Positions 63,725-64,000 of a stretch of DNA of 64,000 nucleotides are shown here, one piece after another (position 1 is the first letter of the stretch; each line of letters begins with the position of its first letter). The notes below the pieces were generated by a model. The model made no database searches and was not told the origin of the DNA. It saw only the letters and a list, made by a program, of their open reading frames with translations. Source of the DNA: OMG group bacterium (GTDB lineage: Bacteria > Pseudomonadota > Gammaproteobacteria > Pseudomonadales > Azotimanducaceae); contig JAAXGW010000026.1 of assembly GCA_012267385.1 (NCBI GenBank), forward strand, positions 1-64,000, read 5' to 3'. Made by a program: the position numbers and the translations under genes.

Positions 63725-64000
63725 CTAGTCATCAACGAACGTCAATTCAATCCGGTGTTTAACCCCGTATACAGTTTTTGGTCGATTGTTCTCAATCCAC
63801 GGCGCGTACCAAAAGAAGCTAACCTCGTCGAGAATGCGTTCCGTAATTTCCTCCGGTAAGCTTGTATCGATGACCTCAAGTATTTTTGGTCCTTCAACGT
63901 AGCCAGCACCGTTCACATCGAATTGAACGATGACGCTACCATCATCATAGTCCCCCGTCAACTGTAATTCATAGATTGGATCGAGTTTGATACTGCGCAT
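63725..64000 (-). CDS. Third TonB-C array paralogue, C-terminal part
   Basis: 91 residues visible and the frame reaches the right edge. DDGSVIVQFDVNGAGYVEGPKILEV, ERILDEVSFFWYAPW and YGVKHRIELTF correspond to repeat 5 of the two copies to the left. The ATG at the edge is probably internal; the N-terminal repeats would lie outside the window. Confidence 0.75.
   Translation of the reverse strand: MRSIKLDPIYELQLTGDYDDGSVIVQFDVNGAGYVEGPKILEVIDTSLPEEITERILDEVSFFWYAPWIENNRPKTVYGVKHRIELTFVDD

Overview
The window reads as a chromosome segment of a gammaproteobacterium, probably free-living or marine; I cannot name the genus. Support comes from gammaproteobacterial gene neighbourhoods: recA-recX-alaS-(lysC)-csrA-tRNA(Arg)-tRNA(Ser); yqiB(DUF1249)-cpdA-parE next to parC; epmB divergent from efp-epmA; orn/queG/nnr-tsaE-amiC-mutL-miaA-hflX-hflK-hflC-purA; rnr-rlmB; rpsF-rpsR-rplI-dnaB; radA. 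Many genes use GTG or TTG starts. Base composition looks slightly AT-rich by eye (not computed).

Layout. 1-1.7 kb: the end of an IS3-type transposase and two exported EF-hand proteins. 1.9-10.9 kb: mutS (leftward), then SOS-type recA-recX, alaS, lysC, csrA and two tRNAs. 11-12.3 kb: two more exported acidic EF-hand proteins. 12.7-19.4 kb: glutathione-dependent formaldehyde dehydrogenase, adenosylhomocysteinase, a cytochrome c5-like lipoprotein, an LRAT/NlpC-like protein, a pseudouridine synthase and catalase-peroxidase. 20.1-29.7 kb: MATE exporter, DUF1249-cpdA-parE-parC (topoisomerase IV) and the EF-P lysylation module. 29.8-33.3 kb: a complete 3,070-bp transposon. 33.4-46.9 kb: a broken DUF5131 gene, orn, queG, and the nnr-to-purA housekeeping run, in which hfq is absent from its usual place between miaA and hflX. 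46.9-55.4 kb: Trm112-like protein, folE2, tRNA-Leu, rnr, rlmB, an exported protein of unknown function, ribosomal genes S6-S18-L9, and dnaB. 55.8-64 kb: a frameshifted Cache/beta-barrel gene, radA, and a tandem family of periplasmic proteins made of repeated TonB-C-like domains.

The most notable object is the transposon at 29841-32910. It has 23-bp perfect terminal inverted repeats and an 8-bp target duplication (TTTTGTAT). It encodes an IS1595-type transposase whose stop overlaps the start of a beta-class DNA methyltransferase, followed by a PD-(D/E)XK-like nuclease with a zinc-finger insertion and a 44-residue basic protein, all translationally overlapped. It looks like a transposase-restriction-modification operon moving as one unit. 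Removing it and one copy of the duplication restores an uninterrupted 164-codon membrane protein gene, so the insertion is directly readable from the sequence.

A second theme is decay confined to accessory genes. DUF5131, the Cache/beta-barrel gene and the second TonB-C array carry five apparent single-base frameshifts between them, while every housekeeping gene is intact. A degenerate copy of the 3' end of radA between the first two TonB-C array genes shows that the array grew by segmental tandem duplication.
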